Virus record (IMG/VR): IMGVR_UViG_3300032236_001024
Coordinates: 62,001-126,000 of that record
DNA length: 64,000 bases
Reading direction: 5' to 3' (one strand)
DNA from: a virus
Part shown: one piece after another, positions 1 to 11,048 of the stretch
Position numbering within the stretch: the stretch's first letter is position 1
Layout: each line of letters begins with the position of its first letter
Notes under the pieces: model-generated
Told to the model about the DNA's origin: nothing
The model's database searches: none
The model's input: only the letters and a program-made list of their open reading frames with translations
Translations under genes and position numbers: made by a program

Positions 1-2
1 TT

Positions 3-521
3 CTATATAAACAATATTATGATGATAATACAAATAGTAATGCTACCCCTGTTCTTATAGTCCAAGCTGGACTAATGGATATAGTAAAATTAGGTCGAAA
101 TGCATTAGATTTTTTTCAGTATTTAGAATACGGAATTTTATTACATCATACTCCAACTAATGATATAGTATATGGAGGATATTCGACAGATTCTAATAGT
201 ACAAGTATTACAGCATATGATATTGTTTTAACAATACCTCACCCACCAAGTCAATTAAGTCCTTATTTTAAAATTTATAATGAAAACATAAAAGCTATAA
301 GTGATGTATTTCATTTAATGGCTAATAGACATAATTTGGATGTAGTCGATTTAAGTACACTAGATATGGGGATAGATTGTTATCAACTTACTCTTGATAG
401 AATAAACCCAAATTACAAAGGTTCTGTAAAAATAGCAAATAAATACATTGAGGATTTAGGTTTAGCTTCATTCCAAAACAATTCAAGTCAAGAATACTTA
501 TTACCCGCTAGAGGATTATAA
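3..521 (+). CDS. Conserved phage protein, 5' end cut by window edge
   Basis: The reading frame is open from base 3 with no stop, so the gene very probably starts upstream of the window. The first internal ATG is at 75 and would give 148 aa. I do not recognise the family. The visible part is an alpha/beta-looking soluble protein with no membrane segment, signal peptide or repeat. It ends nine bases before the first giant tail fibre gene and reads the same way, so a virion or baseplate/tail role is plausible from context only. Confidence 0.7.
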   Translation, partial: LYKQYYDDNTNSNATPVLIVQAGLMDIVKLGRNALDFFQYLEYGILLHHTPTNDIVYGGYSTDSNSTSITAYDIVLTIPHPPSQLSPYFKIYNENIKAISDVFHLMANRHNLDVVDLSTLDMGIDCYQLTLDRINPNYKGSVKIANKYIEDLGLASFQNNSSQEYLLPARGL

Positions 522-529
522 AAAAATAA

Positions 530-3500
530 ATGGCACAATTAATTTTTCCAGATAATCCTTTAATTGGGGCTACAACTACTACTGGTGGTTATGTTTGGCA
601 GTGGGATGGAGAGCGTTGGTTAAAAGTACCAACTGATTATCGTGGTTCTGCCGGATATGTCGGATCATTTGGTTATACTGGTTCTACTGGTGCTGGATTT
701 ACAGGATCAAGAGGATTTGTAGGTGCTCCTAGTGCAATTCAAATAATAGAATCGACAGGTGCAAGTTCTTACACTCTTGATAGATTAGTTGCAGATGCAT
801 TATCATTATTCGTTATTGTAAACGGTTCTTTCTTAATAGCAAATGTTGATTATACTGCTTCTAGTAGTACAATAACATTTAACAATATTCCACAAACAAA
901 ATCTAATATCGAAATTATATTTTGGGATGTAGCTGGTTATTATGGTTCAACTGGTTATCAAGGATCAGCAGGTTATACTGGTTCTGCTGGTGTTGGATAT
1001 ACTGGTTCTGTTGGTGCTGTTGGTTCTGTAGGTTATCAAGGTTCTGTTGGTGTACAAGGACCACCAGGTGGTGAAAGAGGATATGCTGGTTCTAAAGGTG
1101 ATAGAGGTTTCTTTGGCTATAGCGGTTCATCTGGGTATATTGGTTCACAAGGTGATATAGGTTATACTGGATCAGCTAGTACTGTTGTAGGTCCACAAGG
1201 TCCACGAGGTATAAATCCATCAAAAGGAATAGATTTATATAATTCATCATCATATCAAAATTTAACTGGCGTTACAGTAGATACTGCTACAAATTTAAAA
1301 CAAACTGTTGATAGTACTATTAATGATGCTGGTATTGATAATGTATTTTATTTTAATGGTGATGGTGAAAGATATGTTGAAGGCGTATACAAATTAAATT
1401 TATTTGGTTATCAAAGCGTTTCATTATCAGTATACAGTGGTGATGGGCTTTGGGCTCCAATTCCAACAAATCCTATACTTATTGAATATTCTATTGATCC
1501 TGATAATTATGGATGGCAAAATTTTGCTATTATTAATCCATCATTATTAACTATAGGTTTATGGAATACATTAACATTTAATATTCCAAATGAAGCAAAA
1601 AATCCAACTGGTGTTTATTTCCGTTATATCCAATATGTAAATGGTGGAATTGGAAAAGATAATTATCTTTTAACTGATTTAGTTTTAAATCCATTAATTG
1701 GTTATACTGGATCGCAAAGTTATACTGGTTCAGCTGGTTATACTGGTTCGTCTGGTTATCAAGGATCAATCGGTTATTCTGGTTCTGTTGGTGATACTGG
1801 TGGCACTGGTTATCAAGGTTCAGAAGGCTATCAAGGTTCAGAAGGTTATCAAGGGTCTGTTGGATATACTGGTTCTACAGGTAATCGAGGAATTCAAGGT
1901 GAAATAGGTCCAAAAGGTGATACAGGTGATACTGGTTATCAAGGATCAGCAGGATTTAGAGGACAAACAGGATTTAAAGGTTCATATGGTGAACTTGGTG
2001 AAACTGGTTATCGTGGTTCTGTTGGTTATCAAGGTTCTGTAGGTGATAAAGGACCACAGGGAGACCCTGGTGGTCCAAGAGGTTATGCTGGTTCAGCTGG
2101 TTCTGGTTATGCTGGTTCAGCTGGTGCTGGATATACTGGTTCGATAGGTATTGGTTATGCTGGTTCAAAAGGTGATTCAGGATTTTCTGGTTCACGAGGA
2201 AATCAAGCTTTAAGCAATTTAAAATATAATTGGGCTAATTTTATTAATTCCGTTACAGTAGATAGTGGTCAAGTAAGACCATTTGCTGGTACTTCTCTTT
2301 CTAATATAAGCACACTTGCATTAAGTAAAACAACTTCAGATGGAATTGGTGTATCTACTTATCTTTCACAATTATTTCTTGGCTCTAGCAATGATACTAA
2401 AAATGTAAAAGGTTATATTTTTCTTAATAAAGAAAATGGCACCGTTGCAGAACAAACTATTCTTAAAATTACAAATATTACTAGTACTAATGAAGCAATC
2501 GTATTTTCTTTAGAATATGTTAGTGGTTATAGCGGAACTTATTCTGAAGATACATCTATAATTATTTCATTTAATACAATTTCTATTGGTTATTCTGGTT
2601 CTGTTGGATTTACTGGTTCTTTTGGGTTTGTTGGTTCGCAAGGTTACACTGGTTCCAGAGCATATACTGGTTCACAAGGTGGCACTGGTTACACTGGATC
2701 AGCTAGTACTGTTGTAGGACCACCAGGTCCAAAAGGTGATACTGGTGAATATGGAGCAGTTGGTTTTACTGGTTCAAGAGGATTACGTGCAGGAACTGTA
2801 AGATATTGGTCAGGTGGTGCTAGTGGTTCAACTCCTGATACATATCATTTAACATTTGATGGATCACTTATTAGATTACAGGTTGCAGATTTAAATTATG
2901 TAGATTACACTTTTTCTCAAACTAGTGGTTGGAGAATTCTTGGGCAACTTATAAATTCAGTGCCAGTTATATATCCAACTCAAGTAAGAGGTATTCTTTA
3001 TGTAATTCCTGTTATAGATTATCCAAGTGAAGACAAACTTTGGACTCCTAATGTATTTGAAGTAAATAGTTCAGCTACATTAGGATACAATCAATTTGGA
3101 TCATTCTTTCAATTTAATATAAATCATGTTGCTGGTCAAAATGAATACTTTGAAGGAAAACAAGTTGAACTATTATTTGTTCCATCTGGTGAAACCGGAT
3201 TTACTGGTTCTAGAGGTGAACAAGGTGATCCTGGTGATCCTGGAATAAGAGGTTATACTGGTTCTGCAAGTACTACTGGTGGTTATACTGGTTCAAGAGC
3301 TTATACGGGTTCAGCTGGTTATGTCGGATCAGCAAGTACTATTCCTGGTTATAATGGCTCTAAAGGAGATACTGGATATACTGGATCAAAAGGTCTTGAT
3401 GGTGTTTATGCTGCATTAGGTTATACTGGTTCTCAAGGATTACAAGGACAAGATGGTGGAACAGGATTTACTGGTTCAGTTGGACCCAGAGGTGTAGGTT

Positions 3501-6500
3501 ATGATGGATCAAGAGGTTCATTAGGTTATACAGGTTCAATTGGATTTACTGGTTCTAGAGGATATACAGGGTCATCTGGATATGGCGGTTCAGTTGGTTA
3601 TGATGGATCAAGAGGTTATGACGGTTCGATAGGTTACACTGGATCACAAGGTGCTGGTTATACTGGTTCAGTTGGATATGATGGATCGAAAGGTGATCTT
3701 GGGTATACAGGATCAATAGGGTTTTCTGGTTCTAGAGGTATTTTTGGTTATTCTGGTTCAGTTGGTTATGCTGGTTCCGGTGGATTGGGTTATACTGGTT
3801 CAAGAGGCTCTGGTTATACTGGTTCAGTTGGGTATGCAGGATCAATAGGTGATCTTGGTTATACTGGATCGATAGGTTTTTCTGGTTCAAAAGGTGATAT
3901 TGGAACATTAGGATACGATGGATCAGTTGGATATACTGGTTCTAGAGCATATACTGGTTCTATAGGTTATACTGGTTCAAAAGGTGAAATTGGTTATGCT
4001 GGTTCTAGAGGTTTACTTGGTTACACTGGTTCAGTTGGTTATGTTGGTTCACAAGGTATTCCCGGTGCTTATGCAGCATTAGGATACACTGGATCAGTTG
4101 GTATTGGTTATACTGGTTCTGTTGGTGCTGGATATACTGGTTCAGTTGGATATGATGGATCAAAAGGTGATCTTGGTTATACAGGTTCTATAGGCTATAC
4201 TGGTTCAGTTGGTTATGTTGGTTCGCAAGGTATTCCCGGTGCTTATGCAGCATTAGGATACACTGGATCATCTGGGTTTGTTGGTTCTAGAGGATTACTT
4301 GGATATACTGGATCATTAGGTTACACTGGATCATTCGGTTACACTGGTTCCCAAAGTTATACAGGTTCAACTGGATTTGTCGGATCATTAGGCTATACAG
4401 GATCAATTGGTGTTGGATATACTGGTTCACAAAGTTATACTGGTTCAACTGGATTTATTGGATCGAGAGGTGATCTTGGTTACACTGGTTCTAGAGCATA
4501 TACTGGATCAATTGGTTATACTGGCTCTCAAAGTTACACAGGCTCTGTCGGATTTATAGGTTCAGCTGGTTATGTTGGATCGTTAGGATATACTGGTTCT
4601 ACAGGAATAGGTTATACTGGATCACAAAGTTATACTGGTTCAACTGGATTTGTCGGATCAAAAGGTGATCTTGGATTTACTGGTTCAAGAGGTGCTGGAT
4701 ATACTGGTTCTGTTGGCTTTGTTGGTTCTGTTGGCTTTGTTGGATCAAGAGGTGATATTGGATATGCTGGTTCTCAAGGTTTACAAGGTATACCTGGAAT
4801 TGCTGCAGCAATTGGATATGTTGGTTCACAAGGTCCACAAGGACCAGCTGGTGGTTATACAGGTTCTAAAGGTTACAACGGTTCATTAGGATATGTTGGA
4901 TCAAGAGGATTTGCTGGATCACAAGGTCCACAAGGAATAACTGGTTTTGTTGGTTCATTTGGTTATACAGGTTCACTTGGTAAAATTGCTGGTGCAGTCA
5001 GATTTACTGGTGCAAGCACAGTTGGTTCTTCTTCGAGTGGCACTCTTCCAAGTATTGGTGGATTTCAATTTGATACTAATAATGCTCTAACTACAACTAC
5101 AATTGAAATCAATAAAACTGATACTTTTGGAGCATCAAATTTACTTTCTGATATTATAAATTCAAATAATAATGCAATCAAAGGTCAGTTGTATGTTACT
5201 TCTAATGATGGTTTATATACGACTGTATATAATGTTACAAGTGGCGAATATGTACCAAATCTTTCTGGTAGTAGAGATTTAGATTTTACAAGATTAAAAG
5301 TTTCTTATTTAAGTGGGTATACAGGAACATTTACAAATATACCGGCTGATATAAGTTTCATTCCTACTGGACAGCAAGGTTATACTGGTTCTTCTGGATT
5401 TGCTGGGTCTAGAGGAGTACTAGGTCCAACAGGTTATGTTGGATCAGTAGGATTTGTTGGGTCGAGAGGTATTGATGGTGCATATGCAGCATTAGGTTAT
5501 ACTGGATCAAGAGGATATGTAGGCTCTATTGGTTATACCGGATCAATCGGATTTACTGGATCATTTGGATACACTGGTTCATTAGGTTATACCGGATCAA
5601 TCGGATTTACTGGATCATTTGGATACACTGGTTCGCAAGGTATTCCTGGTGCTTATGCAGCAATGGGATATGTTGGTTCTAGAGGTAATACTGGTTATAT
5701 AGGTTCTCAAGGATTACAAGGTCCACAAGGACCAGCTGGTGGTTATACTGGTTCAAGAGGAGCTATTGGTAGAACTGGCAATTCATTAAATTATACTTTA
5801 TTTGATTATCGATATACTATAACAAATCCTGGTGAATTTATACACAATAATGGTACTGTAGAATTATCTACTCAAGTTATATTTTCAAAATATGATAATT
5901 ATTATGTAACTGGTTTTGATTATTTTAATGGGCTGTTAACTCCAAATACTAATGAAAGAATAAAAGCCAAACTTATACTTACTCTCAGAAGAGATTATGA
6001 AAATTTTTCACAAGATTATTTAACAGTATTTAATGTTTTAAATATTGTAGATGCAGGTGATACATTCATTATTAACGTAGAATATGTTAGTAACGGTTGG
6101 CCTGAAATTTATGATCCACATACTATTGATGTTACTCTTATACCATATAATAATGGATATACTGGTTCTGATGGTTATACAGGTTCAATCGGATATACAG
6201 GTTCACAAAGCTATACTGGATCAAAAGGATATGCAGGTTCATTAGGTTATACTGGGTCTAGAGCTTATACTGGTTCACAAGGTTATACTGGCTCACAAAG
6301 TTATACGGGATCGTTTGGTTATACTGGTTCAATCGGATTTACTGGTTCAATTGGATACACTGGATCACAAAGTTATACTGGTTCATTCGGTTATGCTGGT
6401 TCACAAGGTGATCTTGGTTATACTGGATCACGAGGACCAATTGGTTATGCTGGTTCAAGAGGTTATTCTGGATCATTAGGTTATTTTGGTTCATTCGGAT

Positions 6501-9500
6501 ATGTCGGTTCATTTGGATACACAGGTTCAATCGGATTTACTGGATCAATCGGATATACTGGTTCTCGTGGCGATACAGGATATATTGGATCATTTGGATA
6601 CACAGGTTCAATCGGATTTACTGGCTCACTTGGTTATACTGGTTCCAGAGGTATTCAAGGTATAACAGGTTATGTAGGTTCATTAGGTTATACTGGATCA
6701 TTTGGATATACTGGATCACAAGGTTATACTGGTTCTAAGAGTTATACTGGTTCACAAGGTATTCAAGGTGATTTAGGTTATACCGGATCATATGGTTATA
6801 CAGGCTCAATTGGATACACTGGTTCTCGTGGTAATACTGGTTACTTCGGTTCAGTTGGTTATGTTGGATCAAGAGGTGCAACTGGTGCAACATATTTTGA
6901 ACGTATTCTAGATTTTGATAATGAAGGAACTTATATTGCAGATGGTGTTGGTGTTCAATTAGCATCTTCTGTTCCATTATTACCTTCTAGTGGTTATGGA
7001 AATATCGCTGTATTTGGATATGCTTCTACTGCAAGTAATAGATCAATCACAACTGCTGTAAAAAAATATCTTTCTGGATTTAATGCTATAACATTCAGTT
7101 ATAATAAAGCTAGTGGTGGACCTGGTGGTGCTACTGGTGGATGGGGAGATTTACCAGAATTAAACGAAGGATTAAGTTTCGAATATTCGGTTGATGGTAT
7201 TAATTGGACTGCGTTTGTTTATTTCAATCCATTGACTACTGTAAATAATGTTTGGACAAATTATACAGTCAATATTCCAACAGATGCAAAAGATTCGAGA
7301 GGCGTATATTTAAGATATAATCAAACAAATTATTCTGGCGGAACAGCAGATAATTGGGCAGTTACACAACCTGTTATTGCAGTTGTTGGTTATATTGGTT
7401 CTACTGGTGATCAAGGTCCAAGAGGTTATACTGGTTCACAAAGTTATACTGGTTCTAGAGGTTCTCTTGGTTATACTGGTTCAAAGGGAGAGCCAGGAAC
7501 ATTTGGCGGTGCAGCATTTGATTATCATTTTGATATCAGCACAACAAATTCTTCGCCAGCATCTGGTCGTTTAAGATTAAACAATACTAATATTACATCA
7601 GCATCAGCACTTTATATAAGTGATTCTGATTATGGTAGTATTCCTGTTTATGGTTATCTACAAACTATTGATGATTCAACATCAACAATTAAAGGTCACT
7701 TTAATATAACTGAAAGAGCAAACACAGAAAATTATGCTATGTTTGCTATTATCAATTATCATACACATCCAACTGGTTATTTTAATGTTCCTATATCATA
7801 TCTTTCTGGTAGCGGTACATTTACAGATGATATGGATATCGTTATCACTTTTGCTAGAACTGGTGATAAGGGTGATAAAGGCGATACTGGACCAATTGGT
7901 TATACTGGTTCATATGGATATCAGGGTTCCGCTGGTTACTTTGGATCAGTAGGTTATTATGGATCAGCTGGTGATAAAGGTATTCAAGGTGATACTGGAT
8001 ATCGTGGTTCAGTTGGTTATACATCTTCTGTTGGTTATACTTCATCTGTTGGTTATACTGGATCGGTTGGTGATACTGGTTATCGTGGTTCTGTAGGTTA
8101 TACATCTTCTGTTGGTTATACTTCATCTGTTGGTTATACTGGTTCACGAGGTGATACTGGATATACTGGATCGGTTGGTGATACTGGTTATCGTGGTTCT
8201 GTAGGTTATACTTCTTCAGTTGGTTATACATCCTCTGTTGGTTATACTGGTTCAGCTGGCTATCGTGGATCAGAAGGATACCGTGGTTCTGTAGGATATC
8301 AAAGTTCAACTGGTTACTTTGGTTCAACTGGTTACTTTGGTTCAACTGGTTATCAAGGATCAGAAGGATACCGTGGATCAGTTGGTTATACATCTTCAGT
8401 TGGTTATCTTGGTTCTACAGGTTATCAAGGTTCAGAAGGTGTTCGTGGACCTGAAGGTTATCGTGGTTCTGTAGGATATCAAGGATCAGCAGGTTATACA
8501 GGTTCACAAAGTTATACTGGATCGACTGGCTATTTTGGTTCAGTTGGTTATACTGGTTCAAGAGGCGCTGGTTATACTGGTTCTCTTGGTAGAACTCCTG
8601 CAGCACTTCGTTTCAATGTTAAAAATGGACCTGGTAATAGCAGTGGTTGGAGTCTACAGATACCAGATGTTAAAACAATATTCTTCATTGATTTTAATGA
8701 CGCTCAATCTGTACAACAAATAAACATAAACAGAACAGATTTATTTGATGTTAATGCTCCTAGTTTATTAAATCAAATTAATTTAATGACTACTTTAGTC
8801 AGAGGAAGACTATATGTAAGTGCTTTAAGTGGTGAACTATCTATTTTTGATGTTACTGATAGTTCATATGTAGATTATGATACTAGTGGATTTTTAGTAG
8901 GTCTTTCTTATACAAAAGTTAATGTAAAATATGCTAGTGGTTATACAGGATCATTTGATAATAAAGTAGTTGATATAACATTTATACCAACTTACACAAA
9001 TTATAGTGGTTCTGTAGGTTTTAGAGGTTCGGTTGGGTATCTTGGTTCTTCTGGACCAGCAACTGTAACAGAAAAAACAACTTATCCAACTGATCCTATA
9101 AATGGTCAAATGTGGTTTGATCCTGATACTGGTACATTAAGTTATTATTATCAAGGTGGAAATACATGGTTGGCTGTTGGTAGAGGTAGAATCGGAGAGA
9201 GAGGACCATTAGGTTATTCTGGTTCGTTAGGTTATACTGGATCAACTGGTGCAGGATATGTTGGTTCTACTGGTTATTTTGGATCATTTGGTTATACTGG
9301 ATCGGTTGGTTATACTGGTTCACAAAGTTATACAGGATCAAGAGGATATACTGGATCAGTTGGATATGTTGGTTCGCAGGGTGCATTTGATACTCAAACA
9401 CAATATAACTTCCAAAATACTATAACTATGAGCGCCAATCTAGTAGTAAATAATGTTACTATTGGAACATCATTTGAAATATTAAACTTTAGTGAAATTG

Positions 9501-9826
9501 TAAAAAATCATGGAACTATTAGTTCACCAACATTGAATCTATATGTTGCTAATGGTAACATACAAACATTGACTCTTGGAACTGATACAGTTACATTGTC
9601 ATTAATAAATACTGGAATGATAGCTAATAGATCATATAGTATGGCATTGATTGTTACTCAAGATAGTGTTGGTAATAGAAATATTGTTTTTCCAGCCAGT
9701 GTTAAGTGGCAAGGTGGTTATACACCAACATTTACAAAGACAGCATCAAAAACTGATATTATGTCATTGGTAACAGTAGATGCTGGCACATCTTGGTATG
9801 CAACATATTCTGGTAAGGGTTATTAA
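530..9826 (+). CDS. Giant collagen-like tail fibre protein (3098 aa)
   Basis: Very large predicted virion fibre. Residues 1-35 form an N-terminal module (NP..GATTTTGGYVWQWDGERW) also found at the start of the proteins at 11049 and 14107, probably the attachment end. Most of the rest is Gly-X-Y collagen-like sequence in a six-residue period (GYTGSI, GYVGSQ and the like), poor in proline. About ten globular inserts of roughly 40-170 residues interrupt it, near bases 735-915, 1210-1695, 2205-2585, 2790-3190, 4985-5370, 5775-6150, 6880-7385, 7505-7860, 8590-9000 and 9055-9185. Several inserts share a motif ending in SG.(G/T)F...(D/I)I.F. The C-terminal ~140 residues are a beta-rich tip, closely related to the tip of the 11049 protein. 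The repeats are inferred to trimerise as an extended stalk bearing receptor-binding beads. The stop overlaps the next start (TAATG). Confidence 0.88.
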   Translation: MAQLIFPDNPLIGATTTTGGYVWQWDGERWLKVPTDYRGSAGYVGSFGYTGSTGAGFTGSRGFVGAPSAIQIIESTGASSYTLDRLVADALSLFVIVNGSFLIANVDYTASSSTITFNNIPQTKSNIEIIFWDVAGYYGSTGYQGSAGYTGSAGVGYTGSVGAVGSVGYQGSVGVQGPPGGERGYAGSKGDRGFFGYSGSSGYIGSQGDIGYTGSASTVVGPQGPRGINPSKGIDLYNSSSYQNLTGVTVDTATNLKQTVDSTINDAGIDNVFYFNGDGERYVEGVYKLNLFGYQSVSLSVYSGDGLWAPIPTNPILIEYSIDPDNYGWQNFAIINPSLLTIGLWNTLTFNIPNEAKNPTGVYFRYIQYVNGGIGKDNYLLTDLVLNPLIGYTGSQSYTGSAGYTGSSGYQGSIGYSGSVGDTGGTGYQGSEGYQGSEGYQGSVGYTGSTGNRGIQGEIGPKGDTGDTGYQGSAGFRGQTGFKGSYGELGETGYRGSVGYQGSVGDKGPQGDPGGPRGYAGSAGSGYAGSAGAGYTGSIGIGYAGSKGDSGFSGSRGNQALSNLKYNWANFINSVTVDSGQVRPFAGTSLSNISTLALSKTTSDGIGVSTYLSQLFLGSSNDTKNVKGYIFLNKENGTVAEQTILKITNITSTNEAIVFSLEYVSGYSGTYSEDTSIIISFNTISIGYSGSVGFTGSFGFVGSQGYTGSRAYTGSQGGTGYTGSASTVVGPPGPKGDTGEYGAVGFTGSRGLRAGTVRYWSGGASGSTPDTYHLTFDGSLIRLQVADLNYVDYTFSQTSGWRILGQLINSVPVIYPTQVRGILYVIPVIDYPSEDKLWTPNVFEVNSSATLGYNQFGSFFQFNINHVAGQNEYFEGKQVELLFVPSGETGFTGSRGEQGDPGDPGIRGYTGSASTTGGYTGSRAYTGSAGYVGSASTIPGYNGSKGDTGYTGSKGLDGVYAALGYTGSQGLQGQDGGTGFTGSVGPRGVGYDGSRGSLGYTGSIGFTGSRGYTGSSGYGGSVGYDGSRGYDGSIGYTGSQGAGYTGSVGYDGSKGDLGYTGSIGFSGSRGIFGYSGSVGYAGSGGLGYTGSRGSGYTGSVGYAGSIGDLGYTGSIGFSGSKGDIGTLGYDGSVGYTGSRAYTGSIGYTGSKGEIGYAGSRGLLGYTGSVGYVGSQGIPGAYAALGYTGSVGIGYTGSVGAGYTGSVGYDGSKGDLGYTGSIGYTGSVGYVGSQGIPGAYAALGYTGSSGFVGSRGLLGYTGSLGYTGSFGYTGSQSYTGSTGFVGSLGYTGSIGVGYTGSQSYTGSTGFIGSRGDLGYTGSRAYTGSIGYTGSQSYTGSVGFIGSAGYVGSLGYTGSTGIGYTGSQSYTGSTGFVGSKGDLGFTGSRGAGYTGSVGFVGSVGFVGSRGDIGYAGSQGLQGIPGIAAAIGYVGSQGPQGPAGGYTGSKGYNGSLGYVGSRGFAGSQGPQGITGFVGSFGYTGSLGKIAGAVRFTGASTVGSSSSGTLPSIGGFQFDTNNALTTTTIEINKTDTFGASNLLSDIINSNNNAIKGQLYVTSNDGLYTTVYNVTSGEYVPNLSGSRDLDFTRLKVSYLSGYTGTFTNIPADISFIPTGQQGYTGSSGFAGSRGVLGPTGYVGSVGFVGSRGIDGAYAALGYTGSRGYVGSIGYTGSIGFTGSFGYTGSLGYTGSIGFTGSFGYTGSQGIPGAYAAMGYVGSRGNTGYIGSQGLQGPQGPAGGYTGSRGAIGRTGNSLNYTLFDYRYTITNPGEFIHNNGTVELSTQVIFSKYDNYYVTGFDYFNGLLTPNTNERIKAKLILTLRRDYENFSQDYLTVFNVLNIVDAGDTFIINVEYVSNGWPEIYDPHTIDVTLIPYNNGYTGSDGYTGSIGYTGSQSYTGSKGYAGSLGYTGSRAYTGSQGYTGSQSYTGSFGYTGSIGFTGSIGYTGSQSYTGSFGYAGSQGDLGYTGSRGPIGYAGSRGYSGSLGYFGSFGYVGSFGYTGSIGFTGSIGYTGSRGDTGYIGSFGYTGSIGFTGSLGYTGSRGIQGITGYVGSLGYTGSFGYTGSQGYTGSKSYTGSQGIQGDLGYTGSYGYTGSIGYTGSRGNTGYFGSVGYVGSRGATGATYFERILDFDNEGTYIADGVGVQLASSVPLLPSSGYGNIAVFGYASTASNRSITTAVKKYLSGFNAITFSYNKASGGPGGATGGWGDLPELNEGLSFEYSVDGINWTAFVYFNPLTTVNNVWTNYTVNIPTDAKDSRGVYLRYNQTNYSGGTADNWAVTQPVIAVVGYIGSTGDQGPRGYTGSQSYTGSRGSLGYTGSKGEPGTFGGAAFDYHFDISTTNSSPASGRLRLNNTNITSASALYISDSDYGSIPVYGYLQTIDDSTSTIKGHFNITERANTENYAMFAIINYHTHPTGYFNVPISYLSGSGTFTDDMDIVITFARTGDKGDKGDTGPIGYTGSYGYQGSAGYFGSVGYYGSAGDKGIQGDTGYRGSVGYTSSVGYTSSVGYTGSVGDTGYRGSVGYTSSVGYTSSVGYTGSRGDTGYTGSVGDTGYRGSVGYTSSVGYTSSVGYTGSAGYRGSEGYRGSVGYQSSTGYFGSTGYFGSTGYQGSEGYRGSVGYTSSVGYLGSTGYQGSEGVRGPEGYRGSVGYQGSAGYTGSQSYTGSTGYFGSVGYTGSRGAGYTGSLGRTPAALRFNVKNGPGNSSGWSLQIPDVKTIFFIDFNDAQSVQQININRTDLFDVNAPSLLNQINLMTTLVRGRLYVSALSGELSIFDVTDSSYVDYDTSGFLVGLSYTKVNVKYASGYTGSFDNKVVDITFIPTYTNYSGSVGFRGSVGYLGSSGPATVTEKTTYPTDPINGQMWFDPDTGTLSYYYQGGNTWLAVGRGRIGERGPLGYSGSLGYTGSTGAGYVGSTGYFGSFGYTGSVGYTGSQSYTGSRGYTGSVGYVGSQGAFDTQTQYNFQNTITMSANLVVNNVTIGTSFEILNFSEIVKNHGTISSPTLNLYVANGNIQTLTLGTDTVTLSLINTGMIANRSYSMALIVTQDSVGNRNIVFPASVKWQGGYTPTFTKTASKTDIMSLVTVDAGTSWYATYSGKGY
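5531..5634 (+). repeat. Exact 50-bp direct duplication in fibre gene
   Basis: Bases 5531-5580 recur exactly at 5585-5634, an offset of 54 bp or three 18-bp collagen repeat units. Identity at silent positions indicates a recent in-frame duplication rather than selection on the protein alone. Confidence 0.9.
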
Positions 9827-11019
9827 TGTTTGGTGCGTCTGGAGTATTATTTTCTACAAATTATAATAATAATGGCGAAAAATTACTTACTCAAGTTTCA
9901 GATAATATTGTTATTCCAACAATACAATTAGTTTCCGATAGCAATTGGGTTCCTTTAAATTTTTCAGGATTTATAAAATCACAAAATGCTGATTCGCCAT
10001 TCGTAAATAGTAGTACTTCTTCTGGTGGTGATATATCTTTAACATTTACTACTTCATCTGATGGAAATCATTTGGCAACTACTGGTGGAACATATGCTCA
10101 ACCATATGTAAGTTCTACTGTTGGTAGTGGTCAAAGTACATATGCGAATCCTAGTGGTTCACATTCACATACAACTCCTCCAATTAGTATAGCTGGTACA
10201 AGTTTATATCCATTTCATTTAAAAACAAAAATGTATACAAGAGCTACAAATTCTAATAAAATTTTTACTCTACCAATTGGAACAATAGTTTTTGGTGAAA
10301 ATATTGAAGATAGCGGAGTTGTTGCTACTTCCACTTATAGTAGTTTATATCTTTATGCGACAACAAATGATGCTGATGTTGGTAGAATTGGTGGTGGCAC
10401 AACTTCTCGTTCTATAAATTTAACTACTAGTCAAGGAGGCTCTCATAATCATGGAGCGACTGGTGTAAGAGCGCAAAATGGTTATAATCCTGCTTTTGGT
10501 TCCGAAAAATCAGCTGCAATTGATACAAATCAAAGTACTGGTCATACACATTCTTTATCTGCATCTTTAACACAATATATTAAATATATGAAATTGAATA
10601 CATATATTGTACAACAAGAAAATGTATATATTCGTTATGGTATGATATTTGGATTTACTTCTAATAATGTTCCACCAAACTGGTATTGTTGTAATGGTCA
10701 AACTATAGATGGTTATACAACTCCAAATCTTGTTGACAGATATGTAATGTTTGGGTATCAAGCAAACCATAAAGGTATTCCACCATCTGCATACGACAAA
10801 AACGCTTTAGTATTATCCAATGTTTCTTTATCTACTGAAAATTGGTTTCATTATCATGGTACAGGTGATGGTTGGCAAACTGTTGGTAATTATGGTAGAG
10901 AAAATCGTTATCATTCAACTGTTAGTGTTCCGCATACTCATACTATTACCACTTCTTCATCATCAATTGACTATGAACCACCAAATTACAATTTGATATA
11001 TTATATTTACTTACCATAA
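9826..11019 (+). CDS. Tail-collar / short-tail-fibre-type receptor protein
   Basis: 397-aa virion protein with the signature of phage tail-collar receptor proteins. Several His-x-His motifs (SHSHTT, HNHGATG, GHTHSLSA, PHTHTITT) of the kind that bind metal along fibre tips are present. A WYCCNGQTIDGYTTPNL block matches the tail-collar domain (usually G-W-x-x-C-D-G-Q), and the C-terminus is NYEPPNYNLIYYIYLP-like. The ATG overlaps the stop of the giant fibre gene, so the two are translationally linked, and it probably forms a tip or partner of that fibre. A paralogue lies at 12865-14070. The family is clear; the partner is inferred from context. Confidence 0.85.
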   Translation: MFGASGVLFSTNYNNNGEKLLTQVSDNIVIPTIQLVSDSNWVPLNFSGFIKSQNADSPFVNSSTSSGGDISLTFTTSSDGNHLATTGGTYAQPYVSSTVGSGQSTYANPSGSHSHTTPPISIAGTSLYPFHLKTKMYTRATNSNKIFTLPIGTIVFGENIEDSGVVATSTYSSLYLYATTNDADVGRIGGGTTSRSINLTTSQGGSHNHGATGVRAQNGYNPAFGSEKSAAIDTNQSTGHTHSLSASLTQYIKYMKLNTYIVQQENVYIRYGMIFGFTSNNVPPNWYCCNGQTIDGYTTPNLVDRYVMFGYQANHKGIPPSAYDKNALVLSNVSLSTENWFHYHGTGDGWQTVGNYGRENRYHSTVSVPHTHTITTSSSSIDYEPPNYNLIYYIYLP

Positions 11020-11022
11020 ATA
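11016..11022 (+). promoter_or_regulatory. Late promoter-like motif (ATAAATA)
   Basis: ATAAATA overlaps the stop of the tail-collar gene, about 26 bases before the ATG at 11049. It matches the core of T4-type late promoters (TATAAATA), read by the phage late sigma factor. Confidence 0.6.
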
Positions 11023-11048
11023 CATTAAAATAATGAACAGAGTTTTTT

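Noticed and set aside
7854-8393. Minus-strand 179-codon frame (Asn/Gln/Leu/Tyr-rich) and similar ones at 14315-14884, 1578-1769 and 21596-21913
   Set aside because: All are antisense readings of the GYTGS/GYKGS collagen codons, giving NQYNQ-type strings. Not genes.
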